DNA of 64,000 bases. Origin: Bradyrhizobium macuxiense (GTDB lineage: Bacteria > Pseudomonadota > Alphaproteobacteria > Rhizobiales > Xanthobacteraceae). The notes below the pieces were generated by a model. It ran no database searches and was not told the DNA's origin. It was given only the letters and a program-made list of their open reading frames with translations. The position numbers and the translations under genes were made by a program. How positions within the stretch are numbered: the first letter of the stretch is position 1; the number at the start of each line of letters is the position of its first letter. Where the stretch lies: assembly GCF_007993935.1 (NCBI RefSeq), contig NZ_VITY01000018.1, positions 1 through 64,000 on the forward strand. The letters are read 5' to 3'. Positions 7,691-16,841 of the stretch are shown here, in pieces.

Positions 7691-7807
7691 TCAAAAACGC
7701 TCTAACCACCAATCGCGGTAAAACACAAAGCCGAAATCCGCCCGCGGAGGGCTTGCGCTCGCGCAATGTCTTGCGCATCAGGGGGATCGCGGCGAGGAGA
7801 GGGTTAA

Positions 7808-8749
7808 GTGGGTTTTGCGGGAGCGATGGCGGTGGCGATGGCTGTGGATGCCGTGATCGGCTGGCCGGCGTGGCTGTTTGCCCGCATCGGCCATCCCGTG
7901 ACCTGGCTCGGCCGTTTGATCCATCTGCTCGATACCAGTTGGAACCGGGCCTCCGATCCGCCCGCGCTGCGTCGCGCCGCCGGTGTTGCGGCGGCCGTGC
8001 TGGTGATCGCGCTGGCGGCGGCGCTGGGCTGGGCCGTTCAGTCCGCGCTCGCATCCGGATGGGTGCATGTCGTTGTCGTGGGTGTGCTGGCATGGCCGCT
8101 GGTGGCGCTGCGCTCGCTGCACGACCATGTCGCCGCAGTGGCCCATCCGCTTGTCTCCGGCGACATCGCGGCCGCGCGTTCAGCGGTTGCGCAGATTGTC
8201 GGACGCGATCCGGCCACGCTCGACGATGCCGGCATCGCGCGCGCGACCATCGAGAGCCTTGCCGAGAATGCGTCCGACGGTATCGTGGCGCCGGTGTTCT
8301 GGGGCGCGCTGTTCGGCCTGCCGGGCATCCTCGGCTACAAGGCGATCAATACGCTGGATTCCATGATCGGCCATCGCACCGAGCGGCACGAAGCCTTTGG
8401 CTGGGCCGCGGCGCGGATCGACGATCTCGCCAATCTCATTCCGGCGCGGCTGACCGGTGTTCTGTTCGTGCTGCTCGCGCCAAACCGCTCGCAGGCATGG
8501 TCATGCATGCTGCGCGATGCGCGACGGCATCGCTCGCCCAACGCCGGATGGCCGGAAGCGGCGATGGCCGGCGCGCTCGGGGTGCGGCTCAGCGGACCGC
8601 GCATCTATCACGGCAGCATCGCGGACGAGCCCTGGCTGAATGACGGCGCGCGCGATCCGGCCGCCGCTGATGTCCTCACCGGGCTGAAACTCTATCGTTA
8701 CGCCATGATCCTATTGGCAGCGGCCTTCGTGGCCCTGGCGCTGGCGTGA
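7808..8749 (+). CDS. cobD: Adenosylcobinamide-phosphate synthase (CobD/CbiB)
   Basis: A 313-residue inner-membrane protein that attaches the aminopropanol linker to adenosylcobyric acid. The GHPVTWLGRLI segment near residue 29, ENASDGIVAPVFWGALFGLPG and YKAINTLDSMIGH are signature CbiB/CobD stretches, with several membrane helices. The start is GTG 7808 behind GAGGAGAGG. Its stop overlaps the start region of cobC, so the two are likely coupled. Note that the name CobD is used here in the Pseudomonas sense. Confidence 0.92.
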   Translation: MGFAGAMAVAMAVDAVIGWPAWLFARIGHPVTWLGRLIHLLDTSWNRASDPPALRRAAGVAAAVLVIALAAALGWAVQSALASGWVHVVVVGVLAWPLVALRSLHDHVAAVAHPLVSGDIAAARSAVAQIVGRDPATLDDAGIARATIESLAENASDGIVAPVFWGALFGLPGILGYKAINTLDSMIGHRTERHEAFGWAAARIDDLANLIPARLTGVLFVLLAPNRSQAWSCMLRDARRHRSPNAGWPEAAMAGALGVRLSGPRIYHGSIADEPWLNDGARDPAAADVLTGLKLYRYAMILLAAAFVALALA

Positions 8750-8760
8750 AGGAGCGGCGG

Positions 8761-9726
8761 ATGCGTGAGCATGGCGGGAATCTCGACGTCGCCCAGCAAC
8801 GCTTCGGCGGCACAGCGGAAGACTGGATCGACCTGTCGACTGGGATCAATCGCGTGTCCTATCCTGACGTCGGCGTGGATCAGCGGCAATGGAGTGCGTT
8901 GCCGTCGCGATCCGAAATCGAATCCCTGCACGACGCCGCGCGGCGGGCCTACGCTACCAGCGCGCCGATCGTGGCGATGGGCGGTGCGCAGGCCGCCATT
9001 CAGTTGCTGCCGCATCTGGCGCCGCGCGGACGGGCCCGCATCCTGGCGCCTACATATAATGAGTATGCCGGCGTGTTGTCGGCGGCGGGCTGGGACCTTG
9101 CCGAGGTGTCCGAGCTTGCGGCGCTCGCGGGAGCCGATGTTGCCGTCGTCGTCAATCCGAACAACCCCGACGGAAGACGCCATGATCGGGACGACCTGCT
9201 GGCGCTGCTGCCACGCGTCGGCCGGCTCGTGATCGACGAGAGTTTTGCGGACGCCGTACCCGGCATCTCGCTTGCAGCAGAAGCAGGACGCGCGGGGCTC
9301 GTGATCCTGCGCTCTTTCGGCAAGTTCTACGGGCTTGCCGGCTTGCGGCTCGGCTTCGCTGTCGGCAGCGAGGCTGATATCGCCGCGCTTGCCGCAATGA
9401 CCGGGCCGTGGCCGGTTTCGGGGGCCGCGATCGCGATCGGTCGGCGGGCCTTGCTCGACCACGATTGGGCGAGGGCAACGACCGCCCGGCTGGCGGACGA
9501 CTGCGTCAGGCTCGACGCGGCGGCGCAATCGCGGGGCTGGATGCTGGTCGGTGGCACGCCGCTGTTCCGGCTCTACGAGACCGGCGATGCGCTCGCCGCG
9601 CAGGAGACGCTTGCCCGCGGATTGATCTGGTCGCGCGTCTTCCAGCAAAAGCCGGGATGGCTGCGTCTTGGTCTGCCCGGCAATGAGGCCGAATGGTCTC
9701 GGCTCTTAGCCGTGTTGTCGCGTTGA
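8761..9726 (+). CDS. cobC: Threonine-phosphate decarboxylase / cobalamin biosynthesis protein CobC
   Basis: A 321-residue PLP enzyme of the histidinol-phosphate aminotransferase fold that supplies aminopropanol phosphate for CobD. REHGGNLDVAQQRFG is the family opening, and the PLP lysine is in the RSFGKFYGLAGLRLGF motif. ATG 8761 is preferred over the in-frame GTG 8746 because AAGGAG at 8749-8754 is ideally spaced for it. It runs convergently into cobQ with a single base between the stops, leaving no room for a separate terminator. Confidence 0.9.
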   Translation: MREHGGNLDVAQQRFGGTAEDWIDLSTGINRVSYPDVGVDQRQWSALPSRSEIESLHDAARRAYATSAPIVAMGGAQAAIQLLPHLAPRGRARILAPTYNEYAGVLSAAGWDLAEVSELAALAGADVAVVVNPNNPDGRRHDRDDLLALLPRVGRLVIDESFADAVPGISLAAEAGRAGLVILRSFGKFYGLAGLRLGFAVGSEADIAALAAMTGPWPVSGAAIAIGRRALLDHDWARATTARLADDCVRLDAAAQSRGWMLVGGTPLFRLYETGDALAAQETLARGLIWSRVFQQKPGWLRLGLPGNEAEWSRLLAVLSR

Positions 9727-9727
9727 T

Positions 9728-11176
9728 TCAGCGCGCCAGCGCGAGCAGGCCGTCGACATCGAGATGGGCTTCGATGTGCTCGGCAAGCGCGTCGAGCGCG
9801 CTCTCGACCCTGGCGCCGTACGGCTGATCCGCCGCAGGGATATCGAGCTGCGCAAGGAATGCCTTGCGGAATTCGTCCGAGGTGAACAGGCCGTGCAGAT
9901 AGCTGCCGTGAACGCGCCCGTCACGCGACCTGGCGCCTTCCGGCGAGCCGCCAAGCATCGAAAACGGCCGCACGCGATCCGGGCCGTCGGTGCGCCCGAT
10001 GTGGATTTCGTAGGCGCTGATCGGCTGACCGGTCGCCGCGTGCACGGCGCTGACGCGGGTCAGCGTCTTCTGCTCGGTCATGGTTGTGGTGACGTCGAGC
10101 AGCCCGAGGCCGCGCGTTTCGCCGGCGGGGCCCTCGATCCCATCGGGATCGGCGACGCTCTCGCCAAGCATTTGGTAGCCCCCACACAGGCCGAGGACAT
10201 GGCCGCCGCGGCGATGATGCGCCAACAGATCGATATCCCAGCCTTGCGCGCGCAGGAAGGCGAGGTCGCCGCGGGTCGATTTCGAGCCGGGCAGGATGAC
10301 GAGCCTGGCATCGCCGGGGATGGCCTCGCCCGGACGCACCATCACGAGATCGACGCCGGGCTCGAGCTTGAGCGGATCGAGATCGTCGAAATTGGCGATC
10401 CGCGACAGTGCCAGAAACGCGATCTTGCACTGGCCGGGCTTGCGCGCGTCGCCGAGCCCGAGCGCGTCTTCCGCAGGTAATTCGCCGGCGCGGCCGAACC
10501 ACGGCAGCACACCAAAGCCGCGCCAGGCGGTGCGGTCCTCGATCAGGCGGTAGCCGTCATCGAACAGTGAGGGATCGCCGCGGAATTTGTTGATGACGAA
10601 GCCGTGGATCATCGCGGCATCGTCGGGATCGATCACGGTCTTGATGCCGACGAGCTGCGCGATCACGCCGCCGCGGTCGATGTCGCCGACCAGCACCACG
10701 GGCACGTCGGCCCGGCGAGCAAAGCCCATATTGGCGATGTCGGACTTGCGTAAGTTGACCTCGGCCGGGCTGCCGGCGCCTTCGACCAGCACGAGGTCCG
10801 CGCGCTCCTTCAGCCGCGCAAAACTCTCCAGCACTGCGCCCATCAGCTGTGGCTTCATGCCGGCATATTCCCGCGCGCGGGCGGTCGCGATCCGTTTGCC
10901 GTGCACGATGATCTGGGCGCCGACATCGGTCTCGGGTTTCAGCAGCACCGGGTTCATGTCGGTGTGCGGCTCGACGCCGGCGGCGAGCGCCTGCAACGCC
11001 TGCGCGCGCCCGATCTCGCCGCCATCGACGGTCACGGCCGCATTGTTCGACATGTTCTGCGGCTTGAACGGCAGCACGCGCAGGCCGCGTCGTCTGGCGG
11101 CGCGCGCGAGGCCCGCGACGATGAGCGACTTGCCCACGTCCGAGCCGGCACCCTGGATCATCAATGCGCGTGCCAT
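9728..11176 (-). CDS. cobQ: Cobyric acid synthase
   Basis: A 482-residue glutamine-dependent amidotransferase that amidates carboxylates b, d, e and g of adenosylcobyrinic acid diamide. The N-terminal dethiobiotin-synthetase-like ATP domain has GAGSDVGKS, and PFKPQNMSNNA is the CobQ hallmark. The class-I glutaminase domain has the nucleophile in GLCGGYQMLG and a conserved His in GSYLHGLF. It follows cobO by 11 bp on the same strand. Confidence 0.95.
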   Translation of the reverse strand: MARALMIQGAGSDVGKSLIVAGLARAARRRGLRVLPFKPQNMSNNAAVTVDGGEIGRAQALQALAAGVEPHTDMNPVLLKPETDVGAQIIVHGKRIATARAREYAGMKPQLMGAVLESFARLKERADLVLVEGAGSPAEVNLRKSDIANMGFARRADVPVVLVGDIDRGGVIAQLVGIKTVIDPDDAAMIHGFVINKFRGDPSLFDDGYRLIEDRTAWRGFGVLPWFGRAGELPAEDALGLGDARKPGQCKIAFLALSRIANFDDLDPLKLEPGVDLVMVRPGEAIPGDARLVILPGSKSTRGDLAFLRAQGWDIDLLAHHRRGGHVLGLCGGYQMLGESVADPDGIEGPAGETRGLGLLDVTTTMTEQKTLTRVSAVHAATGQPISAYEIHIGRTDGPDRVRPFSMLGGSPEGARSRDGRVHGSYLHGLFTSDEFRKAFLAQLDIPAADQPYGARVESALDALAEHIEAHLDVDGLLALAR

Positions 11177-11187
11177 GGCGATGTCTG

Positions 11188-11841
11188 TCAGAACTCGACG
11201 CCCGGCTGGGCCTTGATGCCGGAGCGGAACGGATGCTTCACCAGCGTCATCTCGGTGACGAGGTCGGCGATCTCGATCAGCTCCTCCTTGGCGTTGCGCC
11301 CGGTGAGCACGACATGGGTCATCGGCGGCTTCGACGTCGTCAGGAATTCCACGACATCGGCGACCGCGAGATAGTCGTAACGCAGCGCGATGTTGATCTC
11401 GTCGAGCACGACCATGCGCAGGCTCGGGTCTGATATCAGCTGCTTGGCCTTTTCCCAGCCGGCTTGCGCTGCCGCGATGTCGCGGGCGCGATCCTGCGTT
11501 TCCCAGGTAAAGCCTTCGCCCATCGCGTGGAATTGGCAGAGATCGCCGAAATGCCCGGTGAGCAGGCGGCGCTCGCCGGTATCCCAGGCCCCCTTGATGA
11601 ACTGCACCACGGCGCAGGGAAAGCCGTGCGCCACGCAGCGGACGATCATGCCGAAGGCGGAGGAGGATTTTCCTTTGCCGGCGCCGGTATGAACGATGAT
11701 CAGGCCCTTTTCGCCGCTCTTGGTCGCCATGATGCGATCCCGGGCGGCCTTCTTTTTCGCCATCTTGTCGGCATGGCGCGCGTCCAGCGATGGGTCGGCG
11801 CCGACGGCGCCGTCCTCAGCGTCGTTTCCATCAGAAATCAT
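11188..11841 (-). CDS. cobO: Cob(I)yrinic acid a,c-diamide adenosyltransferase
   Basis: A 217-residue ATP:corrinoid adenosyltransferase of the CobA/CobO type, which adds the upper adenosyl ligand. The P-loop GAGKGKSSSAFG and the VVQFIKGAW and VVLDEINIAL motifs are diagnostic. The start at 11841 is chosen because AAGGAA precedes it and it gives the normal family length; the frame stays open upstream into the riboswitch region but without homology. It is divergent from the riboswitch-led operon, so the riboswitch RNA is not in its transcript. Confidence 0.93.
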   Translation of the reverse strand: MISDGNDAEDGAVGADPSLDARHADKMAKKKAARDRIMATKSGEKGLIIVHTGAGKGKSSSAFGMIVRCVAHGFPCAVVQFIKGAWDTGERRLLTGHFGDLCQFHAMGEGFTWETQDRARDIAAAQAGWEKAKQLISDPSLRMVVLDEINIALRYDYLAVADVVEFLTTSKPPMTHVVLTGRNAKEELIEIADLVTEMTLVKHPFRSGIKAQPGVEF

Positions 11842-11892
11842 CACGTTCCTTCGGCTTGACAAGTGCGGGGCTTGGACGAATGGTGGGCCCGC

Positions 11893-12079
11893 GTTGGTTC
11901 CTGTCCTACGACAGGCGAACAGGGAATGCGATAGGGCTGAGACCGCAAGGTCGGCCCGAAACGCAGCCGCCCCCGCGACCGTCACCGGAGAGATGCCCAG
12001 GCCACTGATTCCGTAAGGAGTCGGGAAGGTGGGCATCAAAGGAAAAATCCTACTCCGCAAGCCGGGAGACCTGCCAACG
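11893..12079 (+). promoter_or_regulatory. Cobalamin (AdoCbl) riboswitch
   Basis: Conserved blocks appear in the right order on the plus strand: GGTTCCTGTC at the 5' stem, CGAAACGCAGCCGCCCCCGC in the middle, GATGCCCAGGCCACTG, GTCGGGAAGGTGGGCATC, and the closing B12 box GCAAGCCGGGAGACCTGCC ending near 12079. This is the ligand-binding aptamer that shuts down B12 genes when cobalamin is plentiful. It lies 108 bp before the DUF1636 gene, so it should control that gene and the cobW-cobN operon behind it. Confidence 0.93.
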
Positions 12080-12123
12080 CAGCATGTTGTGAGACCGGCG
12101 GACGGGGTGTTCCGCGACGGGGA

Positions 12124-12149
12124 ACGAACCGATTTACCATCCGGTTCGT
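12124..12149 (+). promoter_or_regulatory. Hairpin after the riboswitch, possible expression platform
   Basis: Arms ACGAACCG and CGGTTCGT pair around a 10-base loop between the aptamer and the first gene. There is no T-run, so control at translation or by Rho is likelier than intrinsic termination. The assignment is inference. Confidence 0.4.
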
Positions 12150-12187
12150 GTGCCTCATCGCTTCCCGCTGTCAATCCAGGAAGACCG

Positions 12188-12562
12188 ATGAGCGTTACCC
12201 TTCATGTCTGTATCACCTGCCGCGCCGGCCAAACGCTGGCGGAAGGTGACGTCGCGCCCGGTGCGCGTCTGCATGCCGCGCTTGTCGAGGCCGGCGTGCC
12301 CGATGGCGTCAATCTGGTTCCCGTCGAATGCCTGTCGGCTTGCAGCCAGGGCTGCTCGGTCGCGCTCAGCGCGCCCGGCCGGTGGTCCTATGTCTATGGG
12401 CGCCTGTCCGAAGCCAATGCCGGGGATGTGATCGCAGGCGCCTCCGCCTATGCGGCGGCACCTGACGGCATCGTGCCGTGGCGCAGCCGCCCGGAAGTTT
12501 TCCGCAAGCAATCGCTTGCCCGCATTCCACCTCTTCCCGTCGTGCCGGAGGCCGCAGAATGA
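12188..12562 (+). CDS. DUF1636 cysteine-rich protein, first gene of the riboswitch operon
   Basis: A 124-residue protein with C8-x2-C11 near the start and C48-x3-C52-x3-C56 in VECLSACSQGCS, the DUF1636 pattern, which resembles thioredoxin-fold [2Fe-2S] or metal-binding proteins. ATG 12188 follows CAGGAAG; longer in-frame starts would lie inside the riboswitch. Its stop overlaps the cobW start (ATGA). Being first in a B12-repressed operon next to cobW suggests a role in cobalt delivery or in an Fe-S step of corrin synthesis, but no activity is established. Confidence 0.85.
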   Translation: MSVTLHVCITCRAGQTLAEGDVAPGARLHAALVEAGVPDGVNLVPVECLSACSQGCSVALSAPGRWSYVYGRLSEANAGDVIAGASAYAAAPDGIVPWRSRPEVFRKQSLARIPPLPVVPEAAE

Positions 12563-13593
12563 CCACACTCGCCAAGGTTCCGGTTACCGTCGTGACCGGC
12601 TTTCTGGGATCCGGCAAGACGACGCTGATTCAGCATTTGATCCGCAATGCCAACGGCAAGAAGCTCGCGGTGCTGGTGAACGAATTCGGCAGCGAAGGTG
12701 TTGACGGCGACATCCTGAAATCCTGCGCCGACGCCAATTGCCCGACCGAGAACATCGTCGAGCTCGCCAATGGCTGCATCTGCTGCACCGTCGCCGACGA
12801 TTTCATCCCGGCGATGGAGCAGTTGCTCGCGCGCCCGGTGAAGCCCGATCACATCGTGATCGAGACCTCGGGGCTCGCGCTGCCGAAGCCGCTGCTCAAG
12901 GCGTTCGACTGGCCGGAGATCCGCTCGCGGATCACCGTCGACGGCGTGATCGCGCTGGCCGATGCCGAGGCCGTTGCGGCCGGCCGCTTCGCGCCTGACG
13001 TTGCCGCGGTGGATGCACAGCGTGCTGCCGACGACAATCTCGACCACGAGACGCCGCTGTCGGAGGTGTTCGAGGACCAGATCGCCTGCGCCGACATCGT
13101 GCTGCTGACCAAGGCCGATCTCGCCGGCGCGGAAGGGATCAGGGCGGCCAAGGAAGTGATCGCGGCCGAAATGCCGCGCGAGGTGCCGATGTTGCCTGTC
13201 GTCGACGGCACCATCGACGCGCGCGTGATCCTGGGGCTCGGCGCCGCGGCCGAAAATGACCTCGCGTCGCGACCGTCGCATCACGATGGCGAAGAAGAGC
13301 ACGAGCACGACGATTTCAATTCGGTGGTGATCGATCTTCCCGAGATTGTCGATGTCGATGCGCTGGTCGCCTCGATCAAGGGGTTGGCACGCGAGCAGAA
13401 CGTGCTGCGCGCCAAGGGCTATATTGCGGTCGAAGGCAAGCCGATGCGCTTGCTGGTGCAATCGGTCGGCGAGCGGGTGAGGCATCAGTTCGACATGCCC
13501 TGGGGCGCGCGGACGAGGCAGTCGAAGCTCGTCGTGATCGGCGAACACGGCGATATCGATGAAGCCGCGATCAGGGCACGGCTTGGTGTCTGA
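12559..13593 (+). CDS. cobW: Cobalamin biosynthesis GTPase CobW
   Basis: A 344-residue G3E-family GTPase thought to chaperone Co(II) to the cobaltochelatase. The Walker A GFLGSGKT is at residues 14-21, the metal-binding CxCC motif GCICC at 72-76, and a histidine-rich stretch HHDGEEEHEHDD lies near residue 240 before the C-terminal CobW domain. ATG 12559 overlaps the previous stop and gives the canonical N-terminus. Its stop overlaps the cobN start, consistent with cobalt hand-over to CobN. Confidence 0.95.
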   Translation: MTTLAKVPVTVVTGFLGSGKTTLIQHLIRNANGKKLAVLVNEFGSEGVDGDILKSCADANCPTENIVELANGCICCTVADDFIPAMEQLLARPVKPDHIVIETSGLALPKPLLKAFDWPEIRSRITVDGVIALADAEAVAAGRFAPDVAAVDAQRAADDNLDHETPLSEVFEDQIACADIVLLTKADLAGAEGIRAAKEVIAAEMPREVPMLPVVDGTIDARVILGLGAAAENDLASRPSHHDGEEEHEHDDFNSVVIDLPEIVDVDALVASIKGLAREQNVLRAKGYIAVEGKPMRLLVQSVGERVRHQFDMPWGARTRQSKLVVIGEHGDIDEAAIRARLGV

Positions 13594-16500
13594 TGCACGT
13601 CGTTTTCCGCGAGAGTCGCGGCCTTGAGGAGACTGCGACACCAAGAGACCTCGGCCAGGATCCGGCCGATCTCGTGGTGCTGTCGTTTTCCGACAGCGAT
13701 CTCGCAGCATTCGCGGCCGGCTGGCGGCGAGGGCGCGCCGCATTGCCCTCGCTGCGGCTCGCCAATCTCGCGGAGCTGCGCCATCCGCTGTCGGTGGACA
13801 CCTATATCGAGCGGACGCTGTCGCACGCGCGCGGCATTCTGGTGCGGCTGATCGGCGGCGAACCCTATTGGTCCTACGGGCTTGCCGCGGTGCATCGGCT
13901 GGCCAGGGAGCGCGGCATCGCTCTGGTGGTGCTGCCGGCGGATGGCCGCGACGATCTGCGGCTGGATGAATTTTCAACGCTGCCGGTCTCGACACTGCGC
14001 CGTCTGAAAGTGCTCTGCGACAAGGGCGGCCCCGTTGCCGCGCAGGCCGTGATCGCGCAGCTGGCGCTGGCGTCCGGACTCTATGCCGGGCCGGTGGTCG
14101 GCGAGATCGATCTTCCCGAGATCGGCGCCTACGAGTCCCGTCGCGGCGCCATCGCGGCGCTGCCGGCGCCGGATGGCCGGCCGAGGGCGCTGGTGACGTT
14201 CTATCGTTCTTATCTCGCGGCCGGCGACACCGCGCCGGTCGATGCATTGATCGATGCGTTGCTCGAGAGGGGGTTTGATGCCCACGGTGTCTTCGTCACC
14301 TCGCTGAAGGCGGCAGGCGTTGCCGACTGGTTGCGCGTTCAGTTCGAGCAATGCCCGCCTGCCGCCATCGTCAACGCGACCGCGTTCTCCGCGGCCGGTG
14401 ACGACGGCACGACGCCGTTCGATGCCGTGTCGTGCTCGGTTTTCCAGGTCGCGCTGTCCACCGCGCGGCGCGAGGATTGGGCCCTGTCGCTGCGCGGCCT
14501 GTCGCCCGGCGATCTCGCGATGCATGTGGTGTTGCCGGAAGTCGATGGCCGCCTGTTTTCGGGCGTCGTGAGCTTCAAGTCGCCCGGTGAGCGCGATCCA
14601 GATCTGCAATTCGAGCATCTTGCGCATCGGCCGGACGCCGAGCGGGTCGCGGCGATTGCCGCGCGGGTCGCCGCCTGGCACCGGCTTGCCGGCAAGCCGG
14701 CGCAAGACAAGCAGCTTGCGCTCGTGCTCTCGAACTATCCGGGCCGCCCGCACCAGATCGCGCATGCCGTCGGCCTCGATGCACTTGCCTCGGTCGAGGC
14801 GTTGCTGATCGATCTCGCGGCTGCGGGATTTGACCTTGAACCGACGGCGTCGCTGGGCGACGTGCTCCTGCGCCGGAAGCTGACATGGGACGTGGCCGAA
14901 TATCGCGCGGCGATCTCTGGCCTGCCGCAACAGCTCCAGGACGATCTTGCGTCGGCATGGGGCGCGCCGGAAGACGATCCTGATTGCCGTGATGGCGCAT
15001 TCCACTTTGCGGCGATCCAATGCGGCAAGTCGATCATTGCCGTTCAGCCGGAGCGCGGCGATGCTGGCCATCGCGATGCCGATTATCACGATCTCTCGCG
15101 CACGCCGCGCCATGCCTATGTCGCGTTCTATCTGTGGCTCCGGCGGCAATGTATCGACGCCGTCGTTCACATGGGGGCGCATGGAACGCTGGAATGGCTG
15201 CCCGGCAAATCGGTTGCGCTGTCGTCGGCGTGCTGGCCGGAAGCACTGATCGGCGATCTGCCTGTCATCTATCCCTTCATCGTCAACGACCCCGGCGAGG
15301 CGGCGCAGGCCAAGCGCCGGATCGGTGCCGTGACGATCGGCCATCTGCCGCCGCCGCTGGCGCCGTCAGCGCTGCCCGAGCGGCTGCGAAGTCTCGAGCG
15401 CTTGCTCGATGAATATTCGACCGCCGATGGTCTCGATCCCGCTAGGCGGCAGCGCCTGATCGCTGCGATCCGTGAGGAAGCGCGGATCGCGGGATTGGAA
15501 GACGACCTGGGTCTTGCGACATCGGTCTCGGCAGCCGAGGCCATTCCGCAGATCGATCGCTTCGTCTGCGATCTCAAGGAAAGCCAGTTCGGCGATGGCC
15601 TGCATGTGTTCGGGCAGGGCGCCTGCGGTGAGGCGGAGAAGTCCGCGTTGCGCGAGGCGCTCGCCGGCCGGCGCGTGGCGCCGGGGCCGTCGGGCTCGCC
15701 CTATCGTGGGCGCAGCGATGTGCTGCCGACCGGACGCAATCTGTTCGCGGTCGATCCGCGCGCGGTGCCGACGCCGTCGGCGCATGCGCAAGGCGTGAAG
15801 CTCGCCGAGGAGCTGCTTCGCCGTCATTTGCAGGATCACGGCGATTGGCCGAAAGGACTCGTCGTTGATCTCTGGGGCTCATCGACGATGCGCACCGCCG
15901 GCGAAGATTTCGCGATGGCCCTGCATCTTGCCGGCATCGCACCGCGCTGGGATCATGGATCGGGCCGGGTGTCGGGCTACGACATCATCGCGCCGGCGGA
16001 GCTCGGCCGGCCCCGCATCGACGTGACGCTGCGCGTGTCGGGATTGTTCCGCGACGTCTTTACGGGGCTTGCGCAATTGTTCGAAGCTGCGACGGAGGCG
16101 CTGTCCGAACGCAGCGAGGAGGCGGACGAGAATCCCTATCGGCTGCGCATCGCGCGCGTGTTCGGTCCGCGCCCCGGACATTACGGTGCCGGCATTGCGT
16201 CTATTCCCGATGTCTTCACAGCGGAGGCGCGCGAGGCGGCCGGCGAAGCCTGGCTGTCGGCGTCATCCTGGGCCATCGCGGCCGACGGCGAGATCCGGCC
16301 GGATCGCGCCGGCATCGAGGCCAGGCTCGCCGCGGCCGACAGCTTTGTCCATAGCCAGGACCTGCCGGAGACCGATCTGCTGCTGGCGGCGGACTATGCG
16401 GCGCATGAGGCCGGTATCGCCGCCGCGGCCGGGCGCCTTGGCACAAAGACGCCATCGCTCTATCACCTCGATGCGACGCGGCCGGATCAGCCGCATGCCC

Positions 16501-16841
16501 GCTCCTTGACCGAGGAAATCTCGCGGGTGGTGCGCGCGCGCGCCGCCAATCCCGCATGGATTGCCGGCATGATGCGTCACGGCTTCCGTGGTGCCGCCGA
16601 GATCACGGCGACGCTGGAGCATATGGCGGCATTCGCGCATCTCGCCGGCGCGGTGCCGCCGCACCTGTTCGACCTCTATTACGACGCGACGCTCGGCAAT
16701 GACGAGGTCCGTGGCTTCATGGCGCGCGAGAATCCCGCGGCGTTGGCGGCGATCGAAACCTGCTTCACCCGGCTGCACGACGCCTCGCTCTGGCAGACGC
16801 GGCGCAACTCGATTGCGGCATCGCTGCAGGAGGCCTCATGA
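13593..16841 (+). CDS. cobN: Cobaltochelatase subunit CobN
   Basis: A 1082-residue large subunit of the aerobic, ATP-dependent cobaltochelatase (CobN/magnesium-chelatase H family), which holds hydrogenobyrinic acid a,c-diamide during cobalt insertion. The conserved HMGAHGTLEWLPGKSVALS segment lies in the middle, followed by DLWGSSTMRTAGEDFAMAL. It is somewhat short of the longest CobN proteins but complete. The start ATG shares a base with the cobW stop, and the cobG start overlaps its end. The AAA+ partners CobS and CobT are not in the window. Confidence 0.95.
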   Translation: MHVVFRESRGLEETATPRDLGQDPADLVVLSFSDSDLAAFAAGWRRGRAALPSLRLANLAELRHPLSVDTYIERTLSHARGILVRLIGGEPYWSYGLAAVHRLARERGIALVVLPADGRDDLRLDEFSTLPVSTLRRLKVLCDKGGPVAAQAVIAQLALASGLYAGPVVGEIDLPEIGAYESRRGAIAALPAPDGRPRALVTFYRSYLAAGDTAPVDALIDALLERGFDAHGVFVTSLKAAGVADWLRVQFEQCPPAAIVNATAFSAAGDDGTTPFDAVSCSVFQVALSTARREDWALSLRGLSPGDLAMHVVLPEVDGRLFSGVVSFKSPGERDPDLQFEHLAHRPDAERVAAIAARVAAWHRLAGKPAQDKQLALVLSNYPGRPHQIAHAVGLDALASVEALLIDLAAAGFDLEPTASLGDVLLRRKLTWDVAEYRAAISGLPQQLQDDLASAWGAPEDDPDCRDGAFHFAAIQCGKSIIAVQPERGDAGHRDADYHDLSRTPRHAYVAFYLWLRRQCIDAVVHMGAHGTLEWLPGKSVALSSACWPEALIGDLPVIYPFIVNDPGEAAQAKRRIGAVTIGHLPPPLAPSALPERLRSLERLLDEYSTADGLDPARRQRLIAAIREEARIAGLEDDLGLATSVSAAEAIPQIDRFVCDLKESQFGDGLHVFGQGACGEAEKSALREALAGRRVAPGPSGSPYRGRSDVLPTGRNLFAVDPRAVPTPSAHAQGVKLAEELLRRHLQDHGDWPKGLVVDLWGSSTMRTAGEDFAMALHLAGIAPRWDHGSGRVSGYDIIAPAELGRPRIDVTLRVSGLFRDVFTGLAQLFEAATEALSERSEEADENPYRLRIARVFGPRPGHYGAGIASIPDVFTAEAREAAGEAWLSASSWAIAADGEIRPDRAGIEARLAAADSFVHSQDLPETDLLLAADYAAHEAGIAAAAGRLGTKTPSLYHLDATRPDQPHARSLTEEISRVVRARAANPAWIAGMMRHGFRGAAEITATLEHMAAFAHLAGAVPPHLFDLYYDATLGNDEVRGFMARENPAALAAIETCFTRLHDASLWQTRRNSIAASLQEAS

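Noticed and set aside
7657..7807. Possible second cobalamin riboswitch before cobP, suggested by GCAGGAGACC
   Set aside because: That string is the cobP ribosome site; the other conserved aptamer blocks are missing on both strands.
12029..12187. N-terminal extension of the DUF1636 protein starting inside the riboswitch
   Set aside because: The added residues translate the conserved aptamer and its leader; a good ribosome site precedes ATG 12188.
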